Part shown: positions 5,920-14,866 of the stretch, piece by piece
Layout of the letters: every line of letters begins with the position of its first letter
How positions within the stretch are numbered: position 1 is the stretch's first letter
Source of the DNA: Paenibacillus whitsoniae
GTDB taxonomy: Bacteria; Bacillota; Bacilli; Paenibacillales; NBRC-103111
NCBI RefSeq assembly: GCF_003955665.1
Contig: NZ_RXHU01000040.1
Coordinates: forward strand, 1-48,996
Reading direction: 5' to 3'
DNA: 48,996 nt
The notes under the pieces: model-generated
What the model was told of the DNA's origin: nothing
Database searches by the model: none
Seen by the model: the letters and a program-made list of their open reading frames with translations, nothing else
Translations under genes and position numbers: made by a program

Positions 5920-7743
5920 TTACTTCTTTAATCGATACGGCACCGTTGTAATAATCACATTCCGGCTGAGCAGCAGATGCGTGCGGATGAAGATGCTGGA
6001 CTGATTATGCAAAATGTTGTGCCATCCCTTTCGCGGAATAAACTGCGGGATGATGACCGTTACCTGATAATGCGACTCACTTGCTTTTCGCTGCACCGTG
6101 TCAATAAATTTACTGAGCGGCGTAATGATGCTGCGATATGGCGACAGCAACGTGACGAGCCGCACATCCGGCTGCCACTTCTGCCATTTCTCCTGAAAAG
6201 CCAGTTCCTCTTCCCGTTCAAATGGTACATAAACGGCGATAATCTGATGCGGCGAGAGCGATTTCGCGTAATTCAGCGAGTATTCGACCACATGCGTGAT
6301 GCCGGCGACAGGCAGAATGACCACATTGCCCTCAATCGGCGGCACGGGCTCGCACGACGTTATGCGCAGCTGATCCCCAACGGTGTCGTAGTGCTTGCGG
6401 ATTTTATAGAAAATCCACACCATGCCCGGCAAAAAAATCAGTACAGGCCACACCTGCCCAAACTTGGTAAAAAAGAACATGAGCGACACAATGCAGGAAA
6501 TCGCCGCGCCAGTCGTGTTGATGACAAGCTTAATTACCCAGCCGCTGGGCCGGGTGCGGAGCCACTTCATCATCATCCCGGTCTGCGACAGCGTGAACGG
6601 AATGAACACCCCGACGGCGTAAAGCGGAATCAGATGCTCCGTCTGCCCCTCGAACGCCAGAATGAGAATAATCGAGAAAATGCCGAGGAAAATGATGCCG
6701 TTGGAATAGCCCAAGCGGTCGCCGCGGTTCGTGAACATTTTCGGAATAAACTTGTCCTTCGCGAGATTGACAGCAAGCAGCGGAAACGCGGAATAACCGG
6801 TGTTGGCGGCGAGAATCAAGATCAGCGCGGTCGTGCCCTGGATAAAAAAGTACAGAAAGCCGCGGCCAAAAATCTCCTCCGCAATCTGCGAAACGACCGT
6901 CACCTCAGCTTTGGGACTGACCCCGAGTTCGTAAGCGAGATAGACGATGCCCGAAAATAAAATCGCTAGGAGCGTCCCCATGGCAATAAGCGTTCTGGTT
7001 GCATTTTGAGGGGCCGGTTCCTTGAAGTTCGGGATCGCATTAGAGATCGCCTCAACTCCAGTCAGCGCGGAACTGCCGGAAGCAAATGCCCGCAGCAGCA
7101 GGAACAAGCTGATACCTGCCACTTCTGTGCCAAGAGAAGCATGCAAGTCCGGCGAGAACCGGCCAGTCGCGATCTGATACACACCGACACCGATCAGGAT
7201 AAACAGCGCCGCTACGAATAAATAGACGGGATACGAAAGAATCGAGGCAGATTCCGTCAAGCCTCGTAAATTTAAAATCGTGATGAGGATCACGAATATA
7301 ATGGCAATCCCAACGCTATAGGCATGCAAGCTGGGAAAAGCTGACGTAATCGCGTCCGTCCCGGCTGACACACTCACGGCAACCGTCAAGATGTAATCCA
7401 CCAGAAGCGAACCCCCGGCGACGAGACCCGGATATTTGCCCAGGTTTTCTTTTGAGACGACATAGGCCCCTCCGCCATGCGGATACGCATATATAATTTG
7501 CCGATATGACAGAATGAGTGCGGTTAGGAGAACCAGGACCCCTACCCCGATCGGGATGGAATACCAGAATGCTGCCGCCCCTACCGTGACGAGCACAAGT
7601 AAGATTTGTTCCGGGCCATACGCCACGGAGGAAAGCGCATCGGAGGACAGGATGGCGAGCGCTTTGGTTTTATTGATTTTTTGCTCGCCCAACTCCGCTG
7701 ACTTGAGCGGTCTTCCGATTAACATGCGTTTGATCCATGACAT
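5920..7743 (-). CDS. kimA: KimA-type high-affinity potassium importer
   Basis: 607 residues, the same length as B. subtilis KimA (YdaO). It is an APC-superfamily transporter with about 12 membrane segments in residues 30-440, including LSSDALSSVAYGPEQI, SYRQIIYAYPHGGGAYVVSKE and GGSLLVDYILTVAVSVSAGTDA, all close to KimA. The C-terminal 160 residues form the cytosolic domain, ending in IITTVPYRLKK. KimA imports K+ with protons and is inhibited by c-di-AMP. In B. subtilis the gene also has a c-di-AMP riboswitch; none could be recognised in the short 167-bp upstream region. GGAAGGAG lies 13 bases before the ATG. Divergent from ynfA. Confidence 0.92.
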   Translation of the reverse strand: MSWIKRMLIGRPLKSAELGEQKINKTKALAILSSDALSSVAYGPEQILLVLVTVGAAAFWYSIPIGVGVLVLLTALILSYRQIIYAYPHGGGAYVVSKENLGKYPGLVAGGSLLVDYILTVAVSVSAGTDAITSAFPSLHAYSVGIAIIFVILITILNLRGLTESASILSYPVYLFVAALFILIGVGVYQIATGRFSPDLHASLGTEVAGISLFLLLRAFASGSSALTGVEAISNAIPNFKEPAPQNATRTLIAMGTLLAILFSGIVYLAYELGVSPKAEVTVVSQIAEEIFGRGFLYFFIQGTTALILILAANTGYSAFPLLAVNLAKDKFIPKMFTNRGDRLGYSNGIIFLGIFSIILILAFEGQTEHLIPLYAVGVFIPFTLSQTGMMMKWLRTRPSGWVIKLVINTTGAAISCIVSLMFFFTKFGQVWPVLIFLPGMVWIFYKIRKHYDTVGDQLRITSCEPVPPIEGNVVILPVAGITHVVEYSLNYAKSLSPHQIIAVYVPFEREEELAFQEKWQKWQPDVRLVTLLSPYRSIITPLSKFIDTVQRKASESHYQVTVIIPQFIPRKGWHNILHNQSSIFIRTHLLLSRNVIITTVPYRLKK

Positions 7744-7839
7744 AAGCGTTCAACGGCTCCTTCCTTATCTACCTCATTCCTGCGGTATGCGGTTATTTTT
7801 CCAACCTGCGCCCCTATTTATCCTCACGGCATCCTTTCA

Positions 7840-7868
7840 TTTACAGATGAATGGCGCTTGTCTATAGT
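7840..7868 (+). promoter_or_regulatory. Sigma-A promoter of ynfA
   Basis: TTTACA (7840-7845), 17-bp spacer, TATAGT (7863-7868). Predicted start near 7875, about 36 nt before the ATG. Confidence 0.65.
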
Positions 7869-7910
7869 GGACATAACGCTACATTCTTACATAGAAAGGT
7901 GTACACCATC

Positions 7911-8237
7911 ATGTTCATGTCATTCATCATCTTTTTTGCTGCCGGACTGGCGGAAATCGGCGGCGGCTACCTCGTCTGGCTCTGGCTGCGCGAAGGAAAG
8001 CCGCTCTGGTACGGCATTGTGGGCGGTCTTGTACTTGTCCTCTACGGGATCATCCCGACATTGCAAAGCTTTCCTTCGTTCGGGCGCGTCTATGCGGCGT
8101 ATGGCGGCGTATTCATCGTGCTAGCCGTCCTGTGGGGCTGGCTGATCGATAAGAAAGCGCCGGATCTCTACGACTGGCTGGGCGCAGCCATCTGCATTGT
8201 CGGCGTATCCATCATGCTGTGGGCGCCGCGAAATTAG
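7911..8237 (+). CDS. ynfA: YnfA (UPF0060) small membrane protein
   Basis: 108 residues, the normal YnfA length, with four hydrophobic segments. GLAEIGGGYLVWLWLREGKP at the N-terminus and FGRVYAAYGGVFIVLAVLWG in the middle are near-invariant in this family, which is related in shape to small multidrug resistance proteins. The role is unsettled; some homologues have been linked to efflux. The ATG at 7911 is favoured by position after GAAAGG; an upstream ATG at 7851 would begin within the promoter. It is followed by a weak hairpin (GACGA-AATC-TCGTC, 8254-8267) with a short T stretch. Confidence 0.92.
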   Translation: MFMSFIIFFAAGLAEIGGGYLVWLWLREGKPLWYGIVGGLVLVLYGIIPTLQSFPSFGRVYAAYGGVFIVLAVLWGWLIDKKAPDLYDWLGAAICIVGVSIMLWAPRN

Positions 8238-8410
8238 ACGGTCCATCAATCTAGACGAAATCTCGTCGATTTTGACTAAATAGCCGCTGTCGCAACCGTT
8301 ACAACGAAAAATCCCGCTTCCCGCCAATTTCCGGGGTTTCACGCCAAGCGCTCCCACCATTTTCATTCAGCATGTGGCTTGTAACGACGAGCTTTCTCTC
8401 GTTCGCCCGC

Positions 8411-8436
8411 AAAAAAAGACTGCCGGCATCCGGCAG
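8411..8436 (-). terminator. Terminator of the MBL-fold gene
   Basis: CTGCCGG-ATG-CCGGCAG hairpin on the minus strand (8436-8420) followed by TCTTTTTTT. It lies 9 bases past the stop. Confidence 0.85.
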
Positions 8437-8445
8437 CCTCATTTA

Positions 8446-9108
8446 TCACCTCTTGGCGATTTTGAAAAAGTCGTCCATCTGCTCCGCCGGACGGTACACC
8501 GTATCGCCATGGCACACTTCCAGGCGATGCGGCTTCAGTGTCTCCACAATGCGCGCGCTGCGCCGCGCCTCATCTGGATTCGGCGTGAACCGCGGCGGCA
8601 GAAGCTTGCCGCGCTTCGAGTTGAACAAATCCCCGGTCAGCAGCACGTCGTCCTGTTCATGATAATACACGACATGGCCGGGCGAATGCCCCGGAGTAAA
8701 AAATGGGCGCAGCGCCCCAATTGACGCTATCTCGCCATCCGCCAGCTCCGTCAGCGGCCGCAGCAGCCCCTTGGCCACCTGTGGGGCAGGCTTGCTTTTC
8801 CCCGGATAAGGCAGATCGCCTTCCGCGTAAGGAATTTCCAGGCGATGCGCATAGATCGGCACCGGGCTCGCTTGCACAATTTTCTTAATCGAGCCGACAT
8901 GATCCGGATGCCCGTGCGTCAACACAATGCGCCGCAGCGGACCGGCTCCAAGCCGATCGATTAGCTTCTGAATGCTCCCTGCCATCCAAGGTACGCCCGC
9001 ATCAACCAGCGTGATCCCCTCCTCCTCCACGACCAGCCAGACATGGCACGGAATAATCATCCACGCCCGGACACTCCAAATATGCTTGCTGATTTGCTGA
9101 AATTTCAC
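8446..9108 (-). CDS. MBL-fold metallo-hydrolase
   Basis: 220 residues. The metal motif THGHPDH (about 64-70) plus the later GHSPGHV, TGDLF and CHGD elements give the full HxHxDH-H-D-H ligand set of metallo-beta-lactamase-fold hydrolases; it is likely an enzyme rather than a degenerate copy. Substrate is unknown (the glyoxalase II and lactonase-like groups share these motifs). The GTG at 9108 is chosen because GGGGAG is 8 bases upstream; a longer frame would overlap the upstream gene's end. It starts 28 bp after the MFS pump gene, so the two are probably one operon; the premature stop in the pump could reduce its expression. Confidence 0.88.
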   Translation of the reverse strand: MKFQQISKHIWSVRAWMIIPCHVWLVVEEEGITLVDAGVPWMAGSIQKLIDRLGAGPLRRIVLTHGHPDHVGSIKKIVQASPVPIYAHRLEIPYAEGDLPYPGKSKPAPQVAKGLLRPLTELADGEIASIGALRPFFTPGHSPGHVVYYHEQDDVLLTGDLFNSKRGKLLPPRFTPNPDEARRSARIVETLKPHRLEVCHGDTVYRPAEQMDDFFKIAKR

Positions 9109-9136
9109 CCTCGTATCTCCCCTGTCCCACGGATTT

Positions 9137-10348
9137 TCAAGCTGCAACCTGCTGATTGTTCAATCTATTTAACTTTTTAACAACACAGAAGTAGACCAGC
9201 ACAGCATTCAAGAGCAGCAAAGCGCCCGTGATGTAAAAGACGTCCTGAATCCGCAGCCACGCTGCGACCTGCCCACCCAAAATACCGCCGACAAAGACAC
9301 CCAAATACCCTGCAGACATGGAAAATCCGAACACACGGCCAGTCAACGCAGCAGGCGTAATTTTTTTCATCAAAACGTTGATCGACGGGGTCAAGCCTGC
9401 TGCGGCTAGGCCGAACAGAAAGCGAAGCCCTGTCAGCTCCCAAGAGTTGTGCACCAGCGCTTGCGGGATAAACAAAACGCCTGCGACAATGAGCGCGGTT
9501 AACATCACCTTATGCGCGCCGATGCGATCCGACAGCTTGCCGAGTCGCGGCGCCGCGATAATTGTGGCAAGACCGGAGGCGGAGAACGCCACCCCTGCCA
9601 TTAACGCGACATGCGCGGTCGCCTGCGACATGTTCGTAATATAAATCGTGATGATCGGTTCTACCGAATACAGCGACACGGTCAAAATAAAGAACTAGAT
9701 GAACAGCGCGATCGTCAAGCTTTTTTCGGGAATGCGGCTCCACAGCTCACGCATCGTTTGCCGTTCCCGCTCCTCGCGCTTGAACGTTTCTTTCACAAAC
9801 AGCGCCGTTGTGAGAAACGCAATGAACATGAAGCCACCGGTGATAAAGAAGACGGCTTTGAAGCCGAGATGCTCGGCGATAAAACCGCCGAACAGCGGGC
9901 CAAGCAAGCCGCCCGACACGTTGGCGGTCGACAATGTGCCAAGTGCCCAGCCGGCATTCGTTTTATCCGTCTGCGTGGCGATCAGCGTCGTGCAGGCTGT
10001 GCTATAGCCGGTGATGATCCCCTGCAGCAGGCGCAGCCCGATCAGCACATAGACGTTTGGCGCATAACCCATGCAGCCGATGACAATAGCCATGCCCAAG
10101 CTAGCCCGCAGCAGCATCGGCTTGCGGCCGACTCGATCCGCCGCTGCGCCCCAAATCGGCGAGAAGATGGCAGACAGAATAAATGTAATGCCGAACGCAA
10201 ACCCCGATAGCTGGGCAATCAAATCCTGATTGTTGACGCCAAGATGCTGAATAAACAACGGCATGACCGGTGCAATCTGACTCATGCCGATGCCGGTAAC
10301 GAACATGCCGAACCAGCATACGTAGACGTTCCTTTTCCAAATCGGCAC
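9137..10348 (-). pseudogene. MdtG-like MFS drug efflux pump interrupted by an in-frame TAG
   Basis: Read through, this is a 403-residue, 12-TM major facilitator of the MdtG kind: WKRNVYVCWFGMFVTG, ADRVGRKPMLLRASLGM and NAGWALGTLSTANVSGGLLG are near family wording. Codon 218 (9697-9695) is TAG, between LTIALFI and FFILTVSLYS; both flanks stay in the same frame and the second half is intact to its stop at 9137. Thus a single substitution, not a frameshift. It falls near the start of TM7, so the truncated product would have six helices. Start: the GTG at 10348 has GGAGG ten bases upstream; an ATG at 10357 is only one base from it. Could also be a sequencing error. Confidence 0.8.
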
Positions 10349-10413
10349 GTACTTCATCCCTCCTTCTAAAGGCGCCAAAACCACTTGCAGACGCCGGTTA
10401 CTTGCGATATGAT

Positions 10414-10465
10414 TAAGCGGAGACCTCTCCACTTGATAATAAGCGGAGACCTCTCCGTTTGTCAA
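10414..10465 (-). promoter_or_regulatory. MFS promoter with twin TetR-type operators
   Basis: TTGACA (10465-10460) and TATTAT (10441-10436), 18 bp apart on the minus strand. Two copies of GGAGA-N2-TCTCC, a perfect 5-bp inverted repeat, lie at 10419-10430 and 10445-10456, inside an identical 17-bp sequence repeated with 26-bp period. One fills the -35/-10 spacer and the other covers the start point. This is a strong repressor operator, most simply for the divergent TetR protein. Confidence 0.75.
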
Positions 10466-10507
10466 TCCAAGCCAGCAATCCGAATCCGAAGGACGTGAAA
10501 CGCAGCA

Positions 10508-11122
10508 ATGTCGGACTATAGACTAACCCCCCCACGCAATGAACGCCGCGACGCAGCGGAGAATCGGCAGCGCATCATTGATGCGGCCCTGCATTTGTTC
10601 GACCTGCACGGTGTGGAGCAGGTATCCATGAATCAGATCGCCACAGAAGCGCAGATCGGTCCTGGCACCTTGTACCGGCGCTATCGCAACAAGAGCGAGC
10701 TGTGCCAGGATCTTATTAAAGACAGCGTCGATATGCTGTTCGACGACATTTATGAAGCCATGGAAGCCCATAAAGAGGAGCCGGCAGGAGGGCGGCTGCG
10801 GCGGCTGCTCGGCTTTTTCCTCCGTTTCCGCGAGAAAAAAGCGCAGCTGCTCAAAGGCATCGAGAACGCATCCCCGCCTACCGGAAAACGCGCGTATAGC
10901 CCCATCTATCAAGAATTGCACCAGCAACTGGTCCTGCTGTTTGAGGAAATTCACGGCACGAAACCCGGCGGCGTAAACAGCGTGTTCAAAGCGGATATGC
11001 TTCTTCATGCGCTGGGCAGCGAAGCGTATTTATTTCAGCGTCAGGGGCGCGGCTTGTCGCCGGAAACGATTCTGGAACAATTATGCTTAACGTTCATCCC
11101 CGATGAGGCTGCTAAGCTTTGA
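10508..11122 (+). CDS. TetR family transcriptional repressor
   Basis: 204 residues. The N-terminal HTH is classic TetR: RQRIIDAALHLFDLHGVEQVSMNQIATEAQIGPGTLYRRYRNKSEL (about 21-66). The rest is a helical ligand-binding domain. It is divergent from the MFS pump and 99 bp upstream of the ABC exporter pair, with twin operators in the divergent gap. It is therefore likely a local drug-responsive repressor of the pump, and perhaps of the exporters by read-through. The ribosome site is poor (AAGGA 14 bases upstream of the ATG), so a slightly later start is possible. Confidence 0.88.
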   Translation: MSDYRLTPPRNERRDAAENRQRIIDAALHLFDLHGVEQVSMNQIATEAQIGPGTLYRRYRNKSELCQDLIKDSVDMLFDDIYEAMEAHKEEPAGGRLRRLLGFFLRFREKKAQLLKGIENASPPTGKRAYSPIYQELHQQLVLLFEEIHGTKPGGVNSVFKADMLLHALGSEAYLFQRQGRGLSPETILEQLCLTFIPDEAAKL

Positions 11123-11220
11123 CAGCCTTCAACCACTCGCGAAAAAAAAGGATGACCTTTCCTAGGAATCGGTGTATCTACTAAGAGAAGAGGTTGACCA
11201 CATACTGAGGAGTGTACCCC

Positions 11221-12969
11221 ATGACATTTATGAAGAAGTATGTGAAAAAGTACTGGAAGCTATTTCTGGTTGCCGTGCTTTTCGTCTCGTTGGAAGCGCT
11301 CGCAGATCTGCTCCAGCCAACAATGATGTCCCGTATTCTCGACTACGGCGTTGCCGAGAGCCGGATGGATTACGTCCTGCGGATGGGCGGCATTATGCTG
11401 CTCATTACCGCGTTCGGCGCAGTGGCGGCATCCATGCGCAACATTGTGGCGAGCCACGTGTCTCAGCGATTCGGGACGGAGCTTCGCGCGGATTTGTTCG
11501 CGCATATGCAATCGCTCTCGTTTAATAACATCGAGCGCTTCGAACGCGCCTCGCTCATTACCCGCCTGACGAACGACGTCACACAGGTGCAAAATTTTGT
11601 GAACGGCTTGATGCGCATTTTCGTCAAAGCCCCGCTGCTTTGTATCGGCAGTCTCATTATGGCGGTTCGGCTTAATGCGAATCTGGCCGTTGTCCTGATC
11701 ATCGTCGTCCCGATCGTGCTTGGACTCGTAGCCCTGAACCTGAAGTTCGGCTTCGCCCGTTTTATCCGTGTGCAGAAAGCGCTAGACGGCGTGAACCGGG
11801 TCATGCGCGAGTATTTGTCTGGCGTCCGCGTCGTCAAGGCGTTCAATCGTTTCGATCACGAATCGCACAAATTCGCACAGGCGAACACGGCCTATCAAGC
11901 GACGTCTATCTCGGTCACGCGGTTGCTAGCTATTTTTAACCCGGCCATTATTCTTACAGTGAATTTCGGGATCGTTGCCGTGATCTGGCTCGGCGCCTGG
12001 CGCGTTAACCACCATCAGATGCAGGTCGGCCACATCGTCGCGTTCGTCAACTATATGACGCAAATTTTGTTTGCACTTATGACGATTTCCATGGTGTTCA
12101 ACATGTTCGTGCGCGCGAAAGCATCGGCCAACCGGATTGGGGAAGTATTTGGCGAATCGAGCACCCTTACGTGGAACTCGGAGGCAACCTTACCGGAGAG
12201 CTCGCCGAAAGGCCGCATCGACTTTGAAAATGTCACGTTTGCCTACGAAGGCGCTGGGGGCGATCCTGTTTTGAAGAACGTGACGTTCTCCTGCCTCCCC
12301 GGCGAAACTGTCGGCATTATCGGTTCCACCGGCGCAGGCAAGAGCACGCTCATCTCCCTCGTCCCCCGCTTCTACGACACCATCTCCGGCACGGTAAAGG
12401 TGGACGGCGTCGATGTGAAAGAGCTCGATCCTGCGCTGCTCCGCAACCGAATCGGCATCGTACCGCAGAAGACGATCCTCTTCAGCGGCACGATTAGCGA
12501 CAACCTGCGGTATGGCCTCGCTTCGGCCACGCAGGAAGAAATTGAGCAGGCGGCCGTGATGGCGGAAGCGCACCCCTTTATCGCGACTTTTCCAGAAGGT
12601 TATGCAACTCGGCTTGGGCAAAAAGGCGTTAACCTCTCCGGTGGCCAAAAGCAGCGGCTTTCCATTGCCCGCGCACTGATTCGCAGGCCCGATATTCTAA
12701 TTCTCGACGACTGCACAAGCGCCCTAGATACTGCGACGGAGACCCGCATCAAGGAATCGCTCAAGCAGTATGCGCAAGGTGTGACTTGCCTGATGATCGC
12801 ACAGCGCATTTCTTCGGTGATGGATGCAGATAAAATTATCGTGCTCGACGACGGTGAAGTCGTCGGCGTCGGCACGCACGACACGCTAATGGCTTCCTGC
12901 CGGGTCTATGTCGAAATCTTCCAATCCCAGTTCGGAAAGGAGCTGACACCTCATGTCCAAGGGGAATGA
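11221..12969 (+). CDS. Heterodimeric ABC exporter subunit, degenerate ATPase half (BmrC/YheI-like)
   Basis: 582 residues: six-helix transmembrane domain (about 10-300) then ATPase domain. Walker A GSTGAGKS (368-375), signature LSGGQ (472-476). The Walker B end is LILDD, so the catalytic Glu is Asp at 497, and the switch His is Gln (IAQR, 528). Those two changes mark the non-catalytic half of heterodimeric multidrug exporters such as BmrC, whose length is near identical. The ATG at 11221 has GAGGAG eight bases upstream; an in-frame GTG at 11212 lies too close to it. It overlaps the next subunit gene by 17 bp. Substrate inferred as drug or lipid only by family. Confidence 0.88.
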   Translation: MTFMKKYVKKYWKLFLVAVLFVSLEALADLLQPTMMSRILDYGVAESRMDYVLRMGGIMLLITAFGAVAASMRNIVASHVSQRFGTELRADLFAHMQSLSFNNIERFERASLITRLTNDVTQVQNFVNGLMRIFVKAPLLCIGSLIMAVRLNANLAVVLIIVVPIVLGLVALNLKFGFARFIRVQKALDGVNRVMREYLSGVRVVKAFNRFDHESHKFAQANTAYQATSISVTRLLAIFNPAIILTVNFGIVAVIWLGAWRVNHHQMQVGHIVAFVNYMTQILFALMTISMVFNMFVRAKASANRIGEVFGESSTLTWNSEATLPESSPKGRIDFENVTFAYEGAGGDPVLKNVTFSCLPGETVGIIGSTGAGKSTLISLVPRFYDTISGTVKVDGVDVKELDPALLRNRIGIVPQKTILFSGTISDNLRYGLASATQEEIEQAAVMAEAHPFIATFPEGYATRLGQKGVNLSGGQKQRLSIARALIRRPDILILDDCTSALDTATETRIKESLKQYAQGVTCLMIAQRISSVMDADKIIVLDDGEVVGVGTHDTLMASCRVYVEIFQSQFGKELTPHVQGE

Positions 12970-14800
12970 CACCGCCGGCCAGAAGCCTGACGTTCCTGTG
13001 CTGAACGGCCCTATTGGCCGCGGCGGACGGGCGCCAGTCGTCAAGCCCAAAAACTTCAAAGGCACGTTAAGGCGGCTCTGGTCGTACCTTGGCACCGAGC
13101 GTAAGTGGCTCACAGTCGTCTTCATTTTCATCTTGGCTGACGCGCTGCTGACGCTGAGCGGGCCGTATCTGATCGGCGTTGCCGTCGACGCGATGGCGAA
13201 CGGAACAGTAGACTACAATGTGCTGAACGTGACGATCTTCGCGTTAATCGGTACCTATGTCGGCGATGCCGGACTGACATTCCTGCAAAGCTGGGTCATG
13301 GCGGGCCTCGCCCAACGCGTCGTCATGCGCATGCGGCAGACAATGTTTGCCAAACTGCAGAAGCTGCCGCTTGCTTACTTCGACAGCCGTTCGCACGGCG
13401 ATGTGATGAGTCGGCTATCAAACGATATCGACAACGTAAGCAATACGATCTCGCAAGCGACGACCCAGCTCATGACCGGCTCGATCGCCATTGTCGGCTC
13501 GTTGGTCATGATGCTAGTACTCAGCCCCCTGCTCACGCTCGCAAGCCTCATCACCGTGCCGCTTGTCTTCCTGTTGGCGCGCACGATTACGAAGCGAACC
13601 AGCAAATTGTTCAAAGAGCAGCAGGCGCAGCTTGGCAAGCTTAACGGACATATTGAAGAGACGGTAACAGGACTTCTCGTCGTCAAAGCGTTCAACCGGG
13701 AGCAGCAGGCGATCCGTGAATTCAATGAAGTGAATGGCCGACTGTTCGAAGTTGGCTTGAAGGCGCAAATTTGGTCAGGCTTTCTCATGCCGCTGCTCAG
13801 TGTCATTAATAACATCGGTTTTGCCGCCGTAGCGGTAGTCGGCGGTGTGCTCGCCGTCAAAGGGCATATCACCGTCGGCGTCATCGCCAGCTTCCTGAGC
13901 TATTCGCGCCAGTTCGTGCGGCCGCTGAATGACATTGCGAACACGTATAACGTGCTGCAGTCCGGCGTCGCCGGCGCCGAACGCGCGTTCGAGGTGCTCG
14001 ACGAAGCCGAAGAAGTGCCGGATGAGCCCGACGCCATCGAGCTTCAGAAGCCGATCGGCCACGTCGAGTTCACGAATGTAACCTTCGGGTATCGGGCTGA
14101 TGTGCCAATCCTGCGCAATGTGAGCTTCGATGCCCCGGCCGGCAGCTCCATTGCTCTCGTCGGGCCAACGGGCGCGGGCAAGACGACGATCGTCAATCTC
14201 GTGACGCGCTTCTACGATGCGTCGAGCGGCACGATTACGATTGATGGGCGCGACATCCGTACCTACACCCGCGACAGTCTACGCAGAGCCTTCGGCATCG
14301 TGCTGCAGGACACGTATTTGTTCTCCGGTACGATCAAGGAGAACATCCTTTATGGCAAGCCGGACGCAACGGATGCTGAAGTCGAAGCGGCGGCCAAGCT
14401 TGCGAATGCGCACGCCTTTATTCATCGGCTGCCGGGGCGCTACGATACGCCTCTCTCCGAGAATGGCGGCAATCTGAGCCAAGGGCAGCGTCAATTGCTG
14501 GCGATCGCGCGCGTCATCCTCGCGGATCCGTCGATTCTCATTCTTGATGAGGCGACAAGCTCCATCGACACGCGGACTGAGCTGCACATCCAGGAAGCGC
14601 TGCTTGGGATCATGCGCGGGCGCACCAGCTTCATCATCGCGCACCGGCTGAACACGATCCGGGATGCCGATACGATCATGGTCATCGATAAAGGCGGGAT
14701 CGCCGAGCAAGGCAGTCATGGTGCGCTGATGGAGAAAGAAGGCACGTATTACCGGATGTTTTCCAATCAGTTCAAAAATTTGCAGCCTGCTGCCGAATAA
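12953..14800 (+). CDS. Heterodimeric ABC exporter subunit, catalytic half (BmrD/YheH-like)
   Basis: 615 residues with a 45-residue N-terminal extension, a six-helix domain (about 45-330) and an ATPase domain. Walker A GPTGAGKT (404-411), Walker B LILDE with catalytic Glu 533, switch His 564 (IAHR). The signature is LSQGQ (508-512) rather than LSGGQ. Since its signature faces the partner's Walker motifs, the LSQGQ and the partner's D497/Q528 together make the degenerate site, while this subunit's Walker motifs and the partner's LSGGQ make the active one. Start ATG has AAGGAG 11 bases upstream and overlaps the partner gene, giving coupled translation. It is shorter than B. subtilis BmrD. Confidence 0.88.
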   Translation: MSKGNDTAGQKPDVPVLNGPIGRGGRAPVVKPKNFKGTLRRLWSYLGTERKWLTVVFIFILADALLTLSGPYLIGVAVDAMANGTVDYNVLNVTIFALIGTYVGDAGLTFLQSWVMAGLAQRVVMRMRQTMFAKLQKLPLAYFDSRSHGDVMSRLSNDIDNVSNTISQATTQLMTGSIAIVGSLVMMLVLSPLLTLASLITVPLVFLLARTITKRTSKLFKEQQAQLGKLNGHIEETVTGLLVVKAFNREQQAIREFNEVNGRLFEVGLKAQIWSGFLMPLLSVINNIGFAAVAVVGGVLAVKGHITVGVIASFLSYSRQFVRPLNDIANTYNVLQSGVAGAERAFEVLDEAEEVPDEPDAIELQKPIGHVEFTNVTFGYRADVPILRNVSFDAPAGSSIALVGPTGAGKTTIVNLVTRFYDASSGTITIDGRDIRTYTRDSLRRAFGIVLQDTYLFSGTIKENILYGKPDATDAEVEAAAKLANAHAFIHRLPGRYDTPLSENGGNLSQGQRQLLAIARVILADPSILILDEATSSIDTRTELHIQEALLGIMRGRTSFIIAHRLNTIRDADTIMVIDKGGIAEQGSHGALMEKEGTYYRMFSNQFKNLQPAAE

Positions 14801-14802
14801 GA

Positions 14803-14856
14803 CAAAGGGGTTGTCCGAAGGGTGATCATCACTCCCTTTGAACACCCCTTTTATCA
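14803..14856 (+). terminator. Terminator of the ABC exporter operon
   Basis: Long imperfect hairpin with AAAGGGG...CCCCTTTT outer arms and an inner GAAGGG/CCCTTT pair, followed by TTTTAT. It lies directly past the exporter stop; the convergent germination operon ends at 14867. Confidence 0.7.
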
Positions 14857-14866
14857 TGGATATGCA

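Noticed and set aside
10349..10465. Longer N-terminus of the MFS pump starting with TTG at 10465
   Set aside because: That TTG is the first base triplet of the TTGACA -35 box and the extension is the operator region translated.
11159..11168. TTCCTAGGAA palindrome before the ABC exporter
   Set aside because: Only 10 bp, with no promoter elements positioned around it; could be chance.
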